From Buxus sempervirens (Eukaryota; Streptophyta; Magnoliopsida; Buxales; Buxaceae): a DNA stretch of 64,000 bases. A program made the translations under genes and the position numbers. Positions 56,301 through 64,000 of this stretch are shown here, one piece after another. How positions within the stretch are numbered: position 1 is the stretch's first letter; each line of letters opens with the position of its first letter. The stretch covers positions 24,856,858 through 24,920,857 of the forward strand of contig OX387190.1 in assembly GCA_947561395.2 (NCBI GenBank). Reading direction: 5' to 3'. The notes under the pieces are model-generated. The model had not been told where the DNA came from, made no database searches, and worked only from the letters and a program-made list of their open reading frames with translations.

Positions 56301-57027
56301 TTCGGACTTTCCCATCCTTCTTTGGTACTGGCACTATGTTTGCGAGCCACTCCGGGTACGTAGAGACTGCCAAAAATCTGGCTTGAAATTGTTTGACCAC
56401 TTCGTCCTTGACCTTTAAGGTCCATTCAGGCTTCAATCTTCTCAGTTTCTGCTTAATTGGCTTAACCCCTGGCAAAATTGGCAACTTGTGCACCACCATG
56501 TCAGTGTCCAACCCCGGCATGTCCCGATACAACCAAGCAAACACATCCTTGTAATCTGCCAAGAACTGTGACATTTCATTTTTCTGCACATCAGACAAGC
56601 ATGACCCGATTTTCACAATTTTTGGGTCCTCTTCGGTCCCAAGATTTATGGCTATGGTCTCCTCAATATTAGGTTGGACCCCCTTTTCATGACGTTCCAA
56701 TTGGTATTCAATTTCTTTTGGAACGTCTTCTTCTTCGACCTCGGTCTCTTCTTCGACCCCCATGAGATCAAAGTCGAGCTCAAGGTCGAAGTCATATTCA
56801 ACCTGGTCCAATTCGGTCTGATTATATGGTTCATAAGTGGTTTGGACCTTTTTGAAAAATTTAAATTTTCTAGAAAAAATAGAAAAATCTTTTTGGGTTT
56901 TTTGTGGGCCTTCTAAACATAATTCCCCTGAAGACGAAGGCCCATTAGAACCTTCAGGGAAATGGCATTCCACTATTGGAGTTTTTTTTGGAAGCCGCGT
57001 CAGTTTGCCACACAGACGCTGCTTCAA
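53386..57027 (-). CDS. Tat/Ogre pol: RT, degenerate RNase H, archaeal-type RNase H, integrase
   Basis: A single open frame of 1213 codons. Reverse transcriptase spans about residues 230-410 (MCVDYRDLN, FSFMDGFSGYNQI, YVDD at 343-346). The first RNase H (about 485-605) has LSVLETS where an active enzyme has an Asp, so it is probably the degenerate tether domain seen in this lineage. A second, archaeal-type RNase H (about 640-765) keeps FFDGA, AEYEA, YGDSSL and FADALA. Integrase follows with an HHCC zinc region (HVRRCHQCQ), DDE residues in GIDVIG, SDNAS and AVEAANK, and a C-terminal region ending VKRYFP. There is no chromodomain. The N-terminal 130 residues are acidic. The frame has no ATG before the RT, and it overlaps gag-protease by 74 bases, so it must be reached by frameshifting or splicing, or the junction is a one-base mutation. 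It may encode active enzyme. Confidence 0.93.
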   Translation of the reverse strand: MKQRLCGKLTRLPKKTPIVECHFPEGSNGPSSSGELCLEGPQKTQKDFSIFSRKFKFFKKVQTTYEPYNQTELDQVEYDFDLELDFDLMGVEEETEVEEEDVPKEIEYQLERHEKGVQPNIEETIAINLGTEEDPKIVKIGSCLSDVQKNEMSQFLADYKDVFAWLYRDMPGLDTDMVVHKLPILPGVKPIKQKLRRLKPEWTLKVKDEVVKQFQARFLAVSTYPEWLANIVPVPKKDGKVRMCVDYRDLNRASPKDDFPLPHIDILVDNTAVHSLFSFMDGFSGYNQIKMAKEDQEKTAFITPWGTFHYTVMPFGLKNTGATYQRAMTALFHDMIHKEMEVYVDDMIAKSCKEEDHLINLKKVFDRLRKYSLRLNPAKCVFGATSGKLLGFIVSRRGIEIDPAKAKAIIEMPAPRTEKEVRGFLGRIQYISRFIAQLTAICEPIFKLLRKDNPTVWNEDCQQAFDTIKRYLLNPPVLVPPTPGRPLILYLSVLETSMGCVLGQHDETGRKERAIYYLSKKFTEYEAKYSSLEKTCCALVWATQRLRHYFLSHSTLLISQMDPLKYLFEKPALTGRTAKWQLLLSEFDLTYITQKAIKGQAIADHLAAHPLPEYQPLKTNFPDEAILYTEEEDSESSWQMFFDGAVNMNGNGIGAVLVKPDGSHIPIAVKLRFQCTNNIAEYEACIIGLQAAMDHGVEELDVYGDSSLIIFQTTGEWKTKDHKLIPYHQYLEEISTNFTRISFNYMPRAKNQFADALATLASMVSIPEGVDIRPLEIEVRDEPAYCLVLEGAPEEEAPWFQDIKNFLNNRSLPENATATEKRTIQRLAGQFLLSGGHVYKRSHNDILLRCVAKAESERLIETVHGGVCGPHMSGHMLAKKILRLGYYWTTMEHDCCIHVRRCHQCQIYADNKHAPPGELHNMTSPWPFSMWGIDVIGMISPKASNGHRFILVAIDYFTKWVEAASYANITSNHVIKFLKHNIICRYGLPSAIVSDNASNIKNKDMKKMCEQFQITHHKSAPYRPKMNGAVEAANKNIKKIIQKMVVSYKDWHEMLPLALHDYRTSIRTSTGATPYSLVYGMEAVLPVEVEIPSLRVLMEAELDEAEWVQSRHDQLNLIEEKRLKALCHGQLYQKRMARAYNKKVRPRTFQEGNLVLKKILPFLEDPRGKFKPNWEGPYVVKKVLSGGALILAEMDGSDFPEPINSDAVKRYFP

Positions 57028-60000
57028 AGGTAAGGGGAGTTTCCTCCCAATTGTTTAGTACAAAATTTTGGGGAGCAGGGGAAATAGGGAAAGCCTGCTC
57101 TTCAAACCCAGAATCCGATGCCATCATCACCGGGTGGGTACTGCCCTTTTCTGCTACGGGGTCCGATCCAGAAATGACCTTGTCTGGAACCTTTACTGCG
57201 GCCCAATCAATGAATGGCAGTTCCATGTCTGCCCCTGTCTTTTCGCCTTCAGTCATGGCGAAGAATGCACCAACATCTTCAAAAAAGTCCACCTGCTGCT
57301 CGGGCTGTGGCCCAGGCCCATCGACTGCTCCCAGTATTGGAGATGGGTTGTATGGTTGCAAGGCCGAAACAACGGGCTTCTGAAATGGGTTAATGTTTCG
57401 GTATGGAGGCTTGGACTGGTCTATGGGAGTAGAAATTTGGATTATATAGGAGGGTTTAGGGAAGTTCACCCTCAGATGAGGGAGTTTTCCTTTGCTTCTA
57501 CTCTCCCCTTCTTCGTGCTTCATTCTTCTCCAGCCTCTGGGCTTGAAGCCCAACCCTACCTTGGGGATCAGTTTCTTAGCCGTGATTGGCTCCACCATCC
57601 CCTGCAGATTGATCCCCAGGCCTTTCCCTGGGTGAAAGTGGTATTTCTCCATCACTTTCTTGACCATCTTTTCTGCAGTGGTCCCCTTTTCCTTCTTTTT
57701 CTCACACCCCCCAGGTATGTAATTGACCGCCTCAAATTGAAATGAGTGGAATGCAATCTTGTCAACAGTCAAGTCCACATTTATCAAGGGTACATCAGGT
57801 GACACGATGGGCGGCACCAAGTTTTCGGCTAGGACTGTTATCACCCTTTGCCCTCTTATATATTTCACCCTTTGGTGGAGCGTGGATGGTATTGCCCTAG
57901 CCGAATGTATCCACGGCCTTCCTAGGAGCAGATTGAAAGCTGCAGGTATATCCATCACTTCAAATGTGATGTTGAAGATATTCGGCCCAATTGTGACCGG
58001 CAGTTCAATCTCCCCTAGGGAGTGGGTCTTGGAGCTATCAAAAGCCCTAACTATCCGCCCATTTCGTTTGATCCTTGACTGGTCCAGGCCCAGCTTGGTA
58101 AAAGTGATTAACGGGCAAACGTTTAACGCCGACCCGTTGTCAATTAAAACCCGTGCAACCATGCAGCCCTTACAAAGCACAGTGATGTGCAAAGGGTCCA
58201 CATGGTAACACCCACCTGGGCTGATCTCACCCTCCGAGAAACTTATCACATTATGTGACAAGATTTGACCAACCATTTTACCAAGCTGGTCCGGATCAAT
58301 TGTCTGGGATACGTGTGCACTTTGTAGCACCCTTAACAATGCATCCCTGTGCTTTTCGGAATTCAGCAAAAGGCCCAGTATTGAAATCTGGGCCGGGACC
58401 TTGTTCAGCTGATCCACAAGATTAAATTCACTTTTTTTTATTATTTTTATGAGGTCTGCTGCCTCATTTTCTGCACCCTGGGGGGTGTCTTCTCCCACTT
58501 TGTTTTTTCCCTTCTGTTTTCTTTTTTCTTCATTTTCTTTTTCTATTTTTTCTTTTTCTGTTTCTGTCTCCTTTTCTTTCTCTTCACCCCCTGCACATCT
58601 CCCCGACCTCGTCATGAGGTTCACCTCCTCCTGGTTCTGGTTCCTGACCATTGGAACCGTAGCCGTGATTCCCTCGCTGTAATTCCATGGTACAGCGGCC
58701 TCTGAATAGGCTAGTTTAGGGATGTTAACCACTAATGGCTGGAGTCTGGACCGGGATGTATGGGCCGGTTTAGGGATAGTTTGGGCTGGCTGCACATTTA
58801 CAACCAGGGGTTGAAGTTTGGATTTGGTGGGGACAGAAGAAGTGATGGAAGCAGTGGTGGGGTCAAGATTGATGACCAGTGGAGCCTTAGACGGCTTGGA
58901 TGGGGAATAAGTGGATGGACTGCAATTGAAGACCAATGGGGGTCTTGCAGTATTCATCTGGGACATGAGTGAAGAGACCCGGTTTAAAGAGGAACTTATG
59001 TCCTCAGCAGCAAGATTATTATTTTTTTGGGAGACCATGTTGATCTCCTCTTCGTCCTCCTCTGGGAAAAAATGGACCTGGACAGTGGTCCCTACTGGTG
59101 CTATAAGTTGTGATGGGTCAAAGGCCCTTCTGGTGGTGGATATGGCAGTGATGGAGTTGGATGGGCCTGCCCCATTGTGGTAAGGCAGAGGATTCTGCCC
59201 AATATCATTCCCGGACGGGGCCGGTGCAGCAGTGTTGAACACCAAGGCCTTCTGGTCCAACAAATCCTGGACTGCATGCTTCAATACCCAGCATGTATCA
59301 GTAGAGTGCCCCGGTGCACCCATGTGGAAGTCACAGGTGACCGATGTGTCAAAATTTCTCCCCCTGGTGGCATTCGGGTTGGGCTCTTTCAGAGTCAAAT
59401 ATTCCCCTTTCAGCAGGGTTGGCAATAGTTGGGAAAGAGATATGGGTAGAGGGGTGAAAACCCGGTTCTTTCTTGCTGCGAACCAGGCATCCCGCTCCTC
59501 CTTAGAAAAAGTCCTCCTTGTGTTACTTGGCACAGACGGAGAGAAGTTGACATTCATCGGGGTCTGGTACGACTGCTGGGCCTGTTGGGCCTGTTGGGGT
59601 GCCGAGATGTTCACATGAAGTGGCTTCTTGGCTGGAGGAGCCTGGACCAGGTTCACCTCCCCTTCTTTTCGGGCCCCCATCTTTTTAAATCCGGCCCCTT
59701 TCTTCTGGGCCATGGAGGCAGAGGAATCAGACTGCCCAGTCAGAGTAGAGTAGTCTATCAGCCTTCCTGACCTGACCCCTTCCTCGATCCGGTCCGCCAC
59801 TTGTACCAAGGCAGCAAAGTTGGTGGTGATCTGGCCCACCAGATGGTTGTAAAAGGGCTGCCCCAGTGTGCCCATGAATGTGGAGATCATCTCCGGCTCT
59901 TGCATAGGTGGCCTGACCTGGGAGGCGGCCTCTCTCCATCTCTTGGCGTACTGCCGTACTGGCTCATCTTTGCCCTTGGTCATCCTCATCATGTCGTACC

Positions 60001-60280
60001 GGTCCGGCACGATCTCAGAGTTGAACTTGTACTGGTCCAAGAAAGCGTCTGCTAGGTCCTTCCACCTCCTGATCCTTCCATGGTCCACTGTAGCGAACCA
60101 CCGAAGGGCTGACCCGGTTAGACTCCTCTGGAAGAGCTGGATCAGTATGCCATCATCCCGGCCAAACTGGCACAGGGCCCCGCAGTATAATTTGAGATGG
60201 CTCAATGGGCAGCCCGTGCCATCAAACTTGTCGAAGTCCGGGCACTTGAACTTGGCCGGTAGACATACGTCAGGATACAT
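56954..60280 (-). CDS. Tat/Ogre gag (main part), protease and G-patch
   Basis: An open frame of 1108 codons. The capsid-like gag core is at the start (KFKCPDFDKFDGTGCPLSHL; GSALRWFATVDHGRIRRWKDLADAF), with a zinc-binding region CDFHMGAPGHSTDTCW near residue 312. A long, low-complexity Pro/Ser/Thr stretch with three LVVNVQP/LVVNIPK-like repeats follows, then a basic Lys/Glu region. The aspartic protease is at about 700-830 (ARVLIDNGSALNV, later NLLLGRPWIH), and a G-patch at about 890-930 (GKGLGINLQGMVEPI, VGLGFKPRGW). Gag builds the particle and protease cuts the polyprotein. The true N-terminus lies upstream in another frame (60202-60684). The frame stops at 56954, just inside pol. Confidence 0.9.
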   Translation of the reverse strand: MYPDVCLPAKFKCPDFDKFDGTGCPLSHLKLYCGALCQFGRDDGILIQLFQRSLTGSALRWFATVDHGRIRRWKDLADAFLDQYKFNSEIVPDRYDMMRMTKGKDEPVRQYAKRWREAASQVRPPMQEPEMISTFMGTLGQPFYNHLVGQITTNFAALVQVADRIEEGVRSGRLIDYSTLTGQSDSSASMAQKKGAGFKKMGARKEGEVNLVQAPPAKKPLHVNISAPQQAQQAQQSYQTPMNVNFSPSVPSNTRRTFSKEERDAWFAARKNRVFTPLPISLSQLLPTLLKGEYLTLKEPNPNATRGRNFDTSVTCDFHMGAPGHSTDTCWVLKHAVQDLLDQKALVFNTAAPAPSGNDIGQNPLPYHNGAGPSNSITAISTTRRAFDPSQLIAPVGTTVQVHFFPEEDEEEINMVSQKNNNLAAEDISSSLNRVSSLMSQMNTARPPLVFNCSPSTYSPSKPSKAPLVINLDPTTASITSSVPTKSKLQPLVVNVQPAQTIPKPAHTSRSRLQPLVVNIPKLAYSEAAVPWNYSEGITATVPMVRNQNQEEVNLMTRSGRCAGGEEKEKETETEKEKIEKENEEKRKQKGKNKVGEDTPQGAENEAADLIKIIKKSEFNLVDQLNKVPAQISILGLLLNSEKHRDALLRVLQSAHVSQTIDPDQLGKMVGQILSHNVISFSEGEISPGGCYHVDPLHITVLCKGCMVARVLIDNGSALNVCPLITFTKLGLDQSRIKRNGRIVRAFDSSKTHSLGEIELPVTIGPNIFNITFEVMDIPAAFNLLLGRPWIHSARAIPSTLHQRVKYIRGQRVITVLAENLVPPIVSPDVPLINVDLTVDKIAFHSFQFEAVNYIPGGCEKKKEKGTTAEKMVKKVMEKYHFHPGKGLGINLQGMVEPITAKKLIPKVGLGFKPRGWRRMKHEEGESRSKGKLPHLRVNFPKPSYIIQISTPIDQSKPPYRNINPFQKPVVSALQPYNPSPILGAVDGPGPQPEQQVDFFEDVGAFFAMTEGEKTGADMELPFIDWAAVKVPDKVISGSDPVAEKGSTHPVMMASDSGFEEQAFPISPAPQNFVLNNWEETPLTFEAASVWQTDAASKKNSNSGMPFP

Positions 60281-60684
60281 GCACAGATCCTCGAAAGTGG
60301 TGCCTGCATGGCTGCCTCCCCCTTCACTTCCTTCAGCTCTGCCTGGATCCTCTCTATCCTCAGCAGCATTTTCTTCTCCATCTCATCTCGGGCCTTTTCT
60401 TTCTCCAGCTCTTTCTCAGACTCCGCCATATTTTCCCTGATCAGAATGGGTTCAGGGACTGGTTCAAAAATGGGCTCAGGCATGGGCTGAACCGGAGGCG
60501 GAATGTAGGCCTGAGGTGGTGGTGCCTGATGGGAAGTAGATGCCTGGTTCGGGGCTTGGGCCTGTTGGGCCTGAGCCGCCAATAGGTCCCCCAGCATTTT
60601 GGCCAGACCGGCCACTTGCTCCTGCAGTTGAGTGAAGTCCTGAGCGGGGACAGTAGCTTGGGCTTGGTTCTCTTCAGGATTCAT
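60202..60684 (-). CDS. Tat/Ogre gag N-terminal part, out of frame with the rest
   Basis: The first ATG (60684) gives MNPEENQAQATVPAQDFTQL, then a Gln/Pro-rich stretch and a charged coiled coil (EKELEKEKARDEMEKKMLLR). Similarity to gag then jumps to the other frame at a run of five G (plus strand CCCCC near 60318-60322). There LKEVKG changes to a frame reading SHAGTTFEDLC before MYPDVCLPAKF. A single-base loss in the G run is the simplest explanation, which would leave gag split. An acceptor-like CAG near 60729 could mark the end of a leader intron. The upstream GTG start at 60798 is not supported. Confidence 0.7.
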   Translation of the reverse strand: MNPEENQAQATVPAQDFTQLQEQVAGLAKMLGDLLAAQAQQAQAPNQASTSHQAPPPQAYIPPPVQPMPEPIFEPVPEPILIRENMAESEKELEKEKARDEMEKKMLLRIERIQAELKEVKGEAAMQAPLSRICACILTYVYRPSSSARTSTSLMARAAH

Positions 60685-60798
60685 GGCTCTTGCTTTGGAT
60701 CTGGTTACTGGAGCAATGATTGCAAGTGTACCTGGGTTGAATGTACCTGGCGAATAAAAGTGAATAGAACATGTTAGCTTCCATTTAACTTGAGTCAC

Positions 60799-60884
60799 AC
60801 CCCTATATATGTAAACCAGTAGGTTAGGTGAACACCAATCCAGAAAAAAATTTTTTGTTTTTGTTTTTGTTTTTTTTTTTTTGT
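60799..60884 (-). other. Gag leader, non-coding
   Basis: Short stretch between gag and the minisatellite with a T-rich tract (60848-60882). Confidence 0.4.
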
Positions 60885-62995
60885 TTTGAGTTGGAATATT
60901 CTAGGGCTTCCAAGGGTCCCAATTTTTTTTGATTTGATTGATAAAAATAACCAACCAAGGTTTTCATTTTTTTTTTTTGATTTGATTGATAAAAATAACC
61001 AACCAAAGGTGTCTTGGACTACTCTATCCAAGTATCCCACAAATGTTTTGATTTGATTGATAAAAATAACCAACCAAAGGTTTTCATTTTTTTTTTGATT
61101 TGATTGATAAAAATAACCAACCAAAGGTGTCTTGGAATATTCTAGGGCTTCCAAGTATCCCACAAATGTTTTGATTTGATTGATAAAAATAACCAACCAA
61201 AGGTGTCTTGGAATATTCTAGGGCTTCCAAGTATCCCACAAATGTTTTGATTTGATTGATAAAAATAATCAACCAAAGGTGTCTTGGAATATTCTAGGGC
61301 TTCCAAGTATCCCACAAATGTTTTGATTTGATTGATAAAAATAACCAACCAAAGGTGTCTTGGACTACTCTATCCAAGTATCCCACAAATGTTTTGATTT
61401 GATTGATAAAAATAACCAACCAAAGGTATCTTGGAATATTCTATCCAAGTATCCCACAAATGTTTTGATTTGATTGATAAAAATAACCAACCAAAGGTGT
61501 CTTGGACTACTCTATCCAAGTATCCCACAAATGTTTTGATTTGATTGATAAAAATAACCAACCAAAGGTGTCTTGGACTACTCTATCCAAGTATCCCACA
61601 AATGCTTTGATTTGATTGATAAAAATAACCAACCAAAGGTGTCTTGGACTACTCTATCCAAGTATCCCACAAATGTTTTGATTTGATTGATAAAAATAAC
61701 CAACCAAAGTTTTCATGGAATATTCTAGGGCTTCCAAGGGTCCCAATTTTTTGATTGATTTGATTTGATTGATAAAAATAACCAACCAAAGTTTTCATTT
61801 TTTTTTTGATTTGATTGATAAAAATAACCAACCAAGGTTTTCATTTTTTTTTTTTTGGTTTGATTGATAAAAATAACCAACCAAAGGTATCTTGGAATAT
61901 TCTATCCAAGTATCCCACAAATGTTTTGATTTGATTGATAAAAATAACCAACCAAAGGTGTCTTGGAATATTCTAGGGCTTCCAAGTATCCCACAAATGT
62001 TTTGATTTGATTGATAAAAATAACCAACCAAAGGTGTCTTGGAATATTCTAGGGCTTCCAAGTATCCCACAAATGTTTTGATTTGATTGATAAAAATAAT
62101 CAACCAAAGGTGTCTTGGAATATTCTAGGGCTTCCAAGTATCCCACAAATGTTTTGATTTGATTGATAAAAATAATCAACCAAAGGTGTCTTGGATTACT
62201 CTATCCAAGTATCCCACAAATGTTTTGATTTGATTGATAAAAATAATCAACCAAAGGTGTCTTGGAATATTCTAGGGCTTCCAAGTATCCCACAAATGTT
62301 TTGATTTGATTGATAAAAATAACCAACCAAAGGTGTCTTGGACTACTCTATCCAAGTATCCCACAAATGTTTTGATTTGATTGATAAAAATAACCAACCA
62401 AAGGTGTCTTGGACTACTCTATCCAAGTATCCCACAAATGTTTTGATTTGATTGATAAAAATAATCAACCAAAGGTGTCTTGGACTACTCTATCCAAGTA
62501 TCCCACAAATGTTTTGATTTGATTGATAAAAATAATCAACCAAGGTTTCATGGAATATTCTAGGGCTTCCAAGGGTCCCAATTTTTTGATTTTTTTTTGA
62601 TTTGATTTGATTGATAAAAATAACCAACCAAGGTTTCATGGAATATTCTAGGGCTTCCAAGGGTCCCAATTTTTTTGATTTGATTTGATTGATAAAAATA
62701 ACCAACCAAGGTTTCATGGAATATTCTAGGGCTTCCAAGGGTCCCAATTTTTTTGATTTTTTTTTTGATTTGATTTGATTGATAAAAATAACCAACCAAG
62801 GTTTCATGGAATATTCTAGGGCTTCCAAGGGTCCCAATTTTTTGATTTTTTTTATTTGATTTGATTGATAAAAATAACCAACCAAGGTTTCATGGAATAT
62901 TCTAGGGCTTCCAAGGGTCCCAATTTTTTGATTTTTTTTTATTTGATTGATAAAAATAACCAACCAAGGTTTTCATTTTTTTTTTATTTGATTTG
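60885..62995 (-). repeat. Minisatellite (~71/76-bp unit) in the Tat 5' leader
   Basis: About 28 tandem copies. Each holds GATTTGATTGATAAAAATAA, then CCAACCAA. One variant continues with GGAATATTCTAGGGCTTCCAA (76 bp) and another with GGACTACTCTATCCAAG (71 bp); most close with GTATCCCACAAATG. Copies near the outer end (62520-62990) form a third, longer subtype with AGGGTCCCAATTTTTTGA. The units are not multiples of three, yet the minus strand stays open over long runs in all frames. I treat these frames as by-products of the array. Confidence 0.9.
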
Positions 62996-63285
62996 ATGCA
63001 TTTTAGAAGATTTTCAAGTTCTAAAGCTCGATTGACACATGATTGAGTTGAGTTGGTGTCAAAAAATATGACACCTTGGTTTCCTCTTTGATTTTCAAAC
63101 TTAGGTTAAATCCTGAAAGAATATTTTATTTTATTCTTTTTTTGTTTTTCTTTTTTTTTTTTGTATTTTTTTTTGTATTTTTGGGAACATTTCTTATGTT
63201 CTTTTCGGGGTGCCTAAGGATTATCCACAGTGTTTTAGGCATTTTATTCTGAAAATTTGGGCTGAAAAGAAAATTTGTGCATTTT
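62996..63285 (-). other. Tat leader, non-coding
   Basis: T-rich and A-rich DNA with no recognised feature. Confidence 0.4.
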
Positions 63286-63289
63286 TGAA

Positions 63290-63440
63290 TGTATCCGGTA
63301 TAATATACCGGATAAGAATATGCCTTATTGTATCCGGTCATCATAACCGGATTCACGCATATGCCTTTATATCCGGAAATACATACCGGATATGATTAGA
63401 GTTGTTATTAACCGGCCTGAGTTGCCGGTTATTGCCGAAA
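63290..63440 (-). repeat. Second array of ATCCGG hairpins, in the leader
   Basis: Three inverted repeats (TATCCGGTATAATATACCGG; TATCCGGTCATCATAACCGG; TATCCGGAAATACATACCGG) start about 39-40 bp apart from 63291. They are followed by a fourth palindrome, AACCGGCCTGAGTTGCCGGTT. The flanks do not match the LTR, so this is not simply the other LTR. Confidence 0.8.
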
Positions 63441-64000
63441 TGGCCCTTTTTGACTCATTTTTTCACTAGATTTGATTTTTTTTCATTCCCTCTTGGTGTT
63501 CACCTTAACTTGATCTTCAAAACTTGCCCCAAATTGGGCTTGGACATCATACTTGCAAAATTCCCTAAACTTAGGAAAAGAACATGGCTTTACCTTGCCA
63601 CCTTGTATTACCTTCATTCCATATGGTATTCACATTATACCTTGACCTGTAAAACATGCAAACGGCCTTCCCACATTTACACCCAATTCCCCAAACGCAA
63701 TTGTGTGCTTTTAGCCGAAAACGTGTTTCTCCACCTTCAAGCGTATGGTTTTTGGGTTTTGGCTTAATTGGCAACTTAGAACTCAAGTCTAGTGATGCCC
63801 GGAATCGAATCACAGATCCCATTGTCATCACATCATTGACTCAAATTCTAAGGTAAATGTTTTCACTTTCGCTTTCCGAAGTCACGACCTCGGTGCGCCA
63901 AGCTACACACATTCATGGTTCAACTTCCTAATAGGTAAAGGGTAGGCTGTGCAAATTGTTTCAAGTGCTCAAGTGCAATTTTAAATTGTGGTAACATTCA
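63441..64000 (-). other. Outer Tat leader, runs off the window
   Basis: No match to the 3' LTR is visible, so the 5' LTR lies beyond 64000. GGTGCGCCAAGC near 63892 (minus strand GCTTGGCGCACC) could belong to a primer-binding site. Small open frames here are not convincing. Confidence 0.4.

Larger units (their letters stand above)
48665..64000 (-). mobile_element. Tat/Ogre-clade Ty3/gypsy retrotransposon, >15 kb
   Basis: Reading right to left: leader with hairpins and a minisatellite (64000-60880), gag (60684-about 58300), protease and G-patch, pol with reverse transcriptase, two RNase H domains and integrase (57027-53386), an antisense ORF (51568-52452), polypurine tract (50942-50960) and 3' LTR (50941-48667). 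The second, archaeal-type RNase H and the gag style define the Tat lineage (Ogre/Retand/Atlantys group). The 5' LTR is beyond the right edge. Coding regions are nearly free of stops, so the insertion is probably the youngest in the window, but LTR comparison is not possible here. Confidence 0.92.

Noticed and set aside
53354-60798. Plus-strand open frames over gag-pol
   Set aside because: They are shadows of the minus-strand polyprotein, with no similarity of their own.
60885-62995. CRISPR-like array
   Set aside because: The repeats are directly adjacent with no unique spacers, and the sequence is a plant retrotransposon leader.
63402-63856. Small genes at the right edge
   Set aside because: Short frames on both strands in the Tat leader without similarity or conserved start context.

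Overview
The window looks like a transposon-rich stretch of nuclear DNA from a flowering plant, probably a eudicot; I cannot name the species. Four things point that way: plant-type spliceosomal introns, plant-only element lineages (Sirevirus copia, Tat/Ogre and Tekay-like gypsy, a CACTA DNA transposon, an L1-type LINE), an RPS2/RPS5-type disease-resistance gene, and fragments of plant amino-acid permease, pentatricopeptide-repeat and exonuclease genes. Only one host gene looks intact: the NLR at 29.7-33.2 kb on the minus strand.

Left part (1-10 kb): the 3' half of a Sirevirus (degenerate pol, an env-like extra ORF, a 1208-bp LTR with tandem palindromes) ends at 6363, directly against coding sequence of an AAP-type amino-acid permease. 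The permease remnant continues to 7756 with recognisable introns and two frameshifts. Next come fragments of a WRN-like 3'-5' exonuclease (minus strand), an unidentified open frame, and a PPR gene similar to the At4g39530 type.

Middle part (10-27 kb): an old dispersed segment has been split by three insertions: a 5'-truncated LINE (10195-11767), a 3.49-kb Tekay-like solo LTR (11844-15331, 5-bp target duplication ATAGA) and a 10.9-kb CACTA transposon (15434-26358, 3-bp target duplication ATA). A diverged copy of the same segment without these insertions lies at 42957-43870 and serves as an empty-site control. The CACTA carries a broken TnpD/TNP2-type transposase gene and a broken second gene of the Transposase_24 type.

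Centre (27-47 kb): a 5S-rRNA-derived, SINE-like unit (27558-27742), the NLR gene, then AT-rich non-coding DNA with LTR remnants, hairpin arrays, a 448-bp MITE with long inverted repeats and several short tandem repeats.

Right part (47-64 kb): a second Sirevirus (minus strand; 3' LTR 47111-48331) has been interrupted by a very large Tat/Ogre-clade gypsy element (minus strand, 48.67 kb to beyond the window). The Tat element has a 2.3-kb 3' LTR, an antisense ORF with a plant-mobile-domain signature, an uninterrupted 1213-codon pol frame, gag-protease in another frame, and a roughly 2-kb minisatellite in the leader upstream of gag.

A pattern across the window is a set of at least four tiny poly-A insertions (14-23 bp) flanked by 14-17 bp direct repeats. 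They look like extremely truncated L1-type retrotransposition events.
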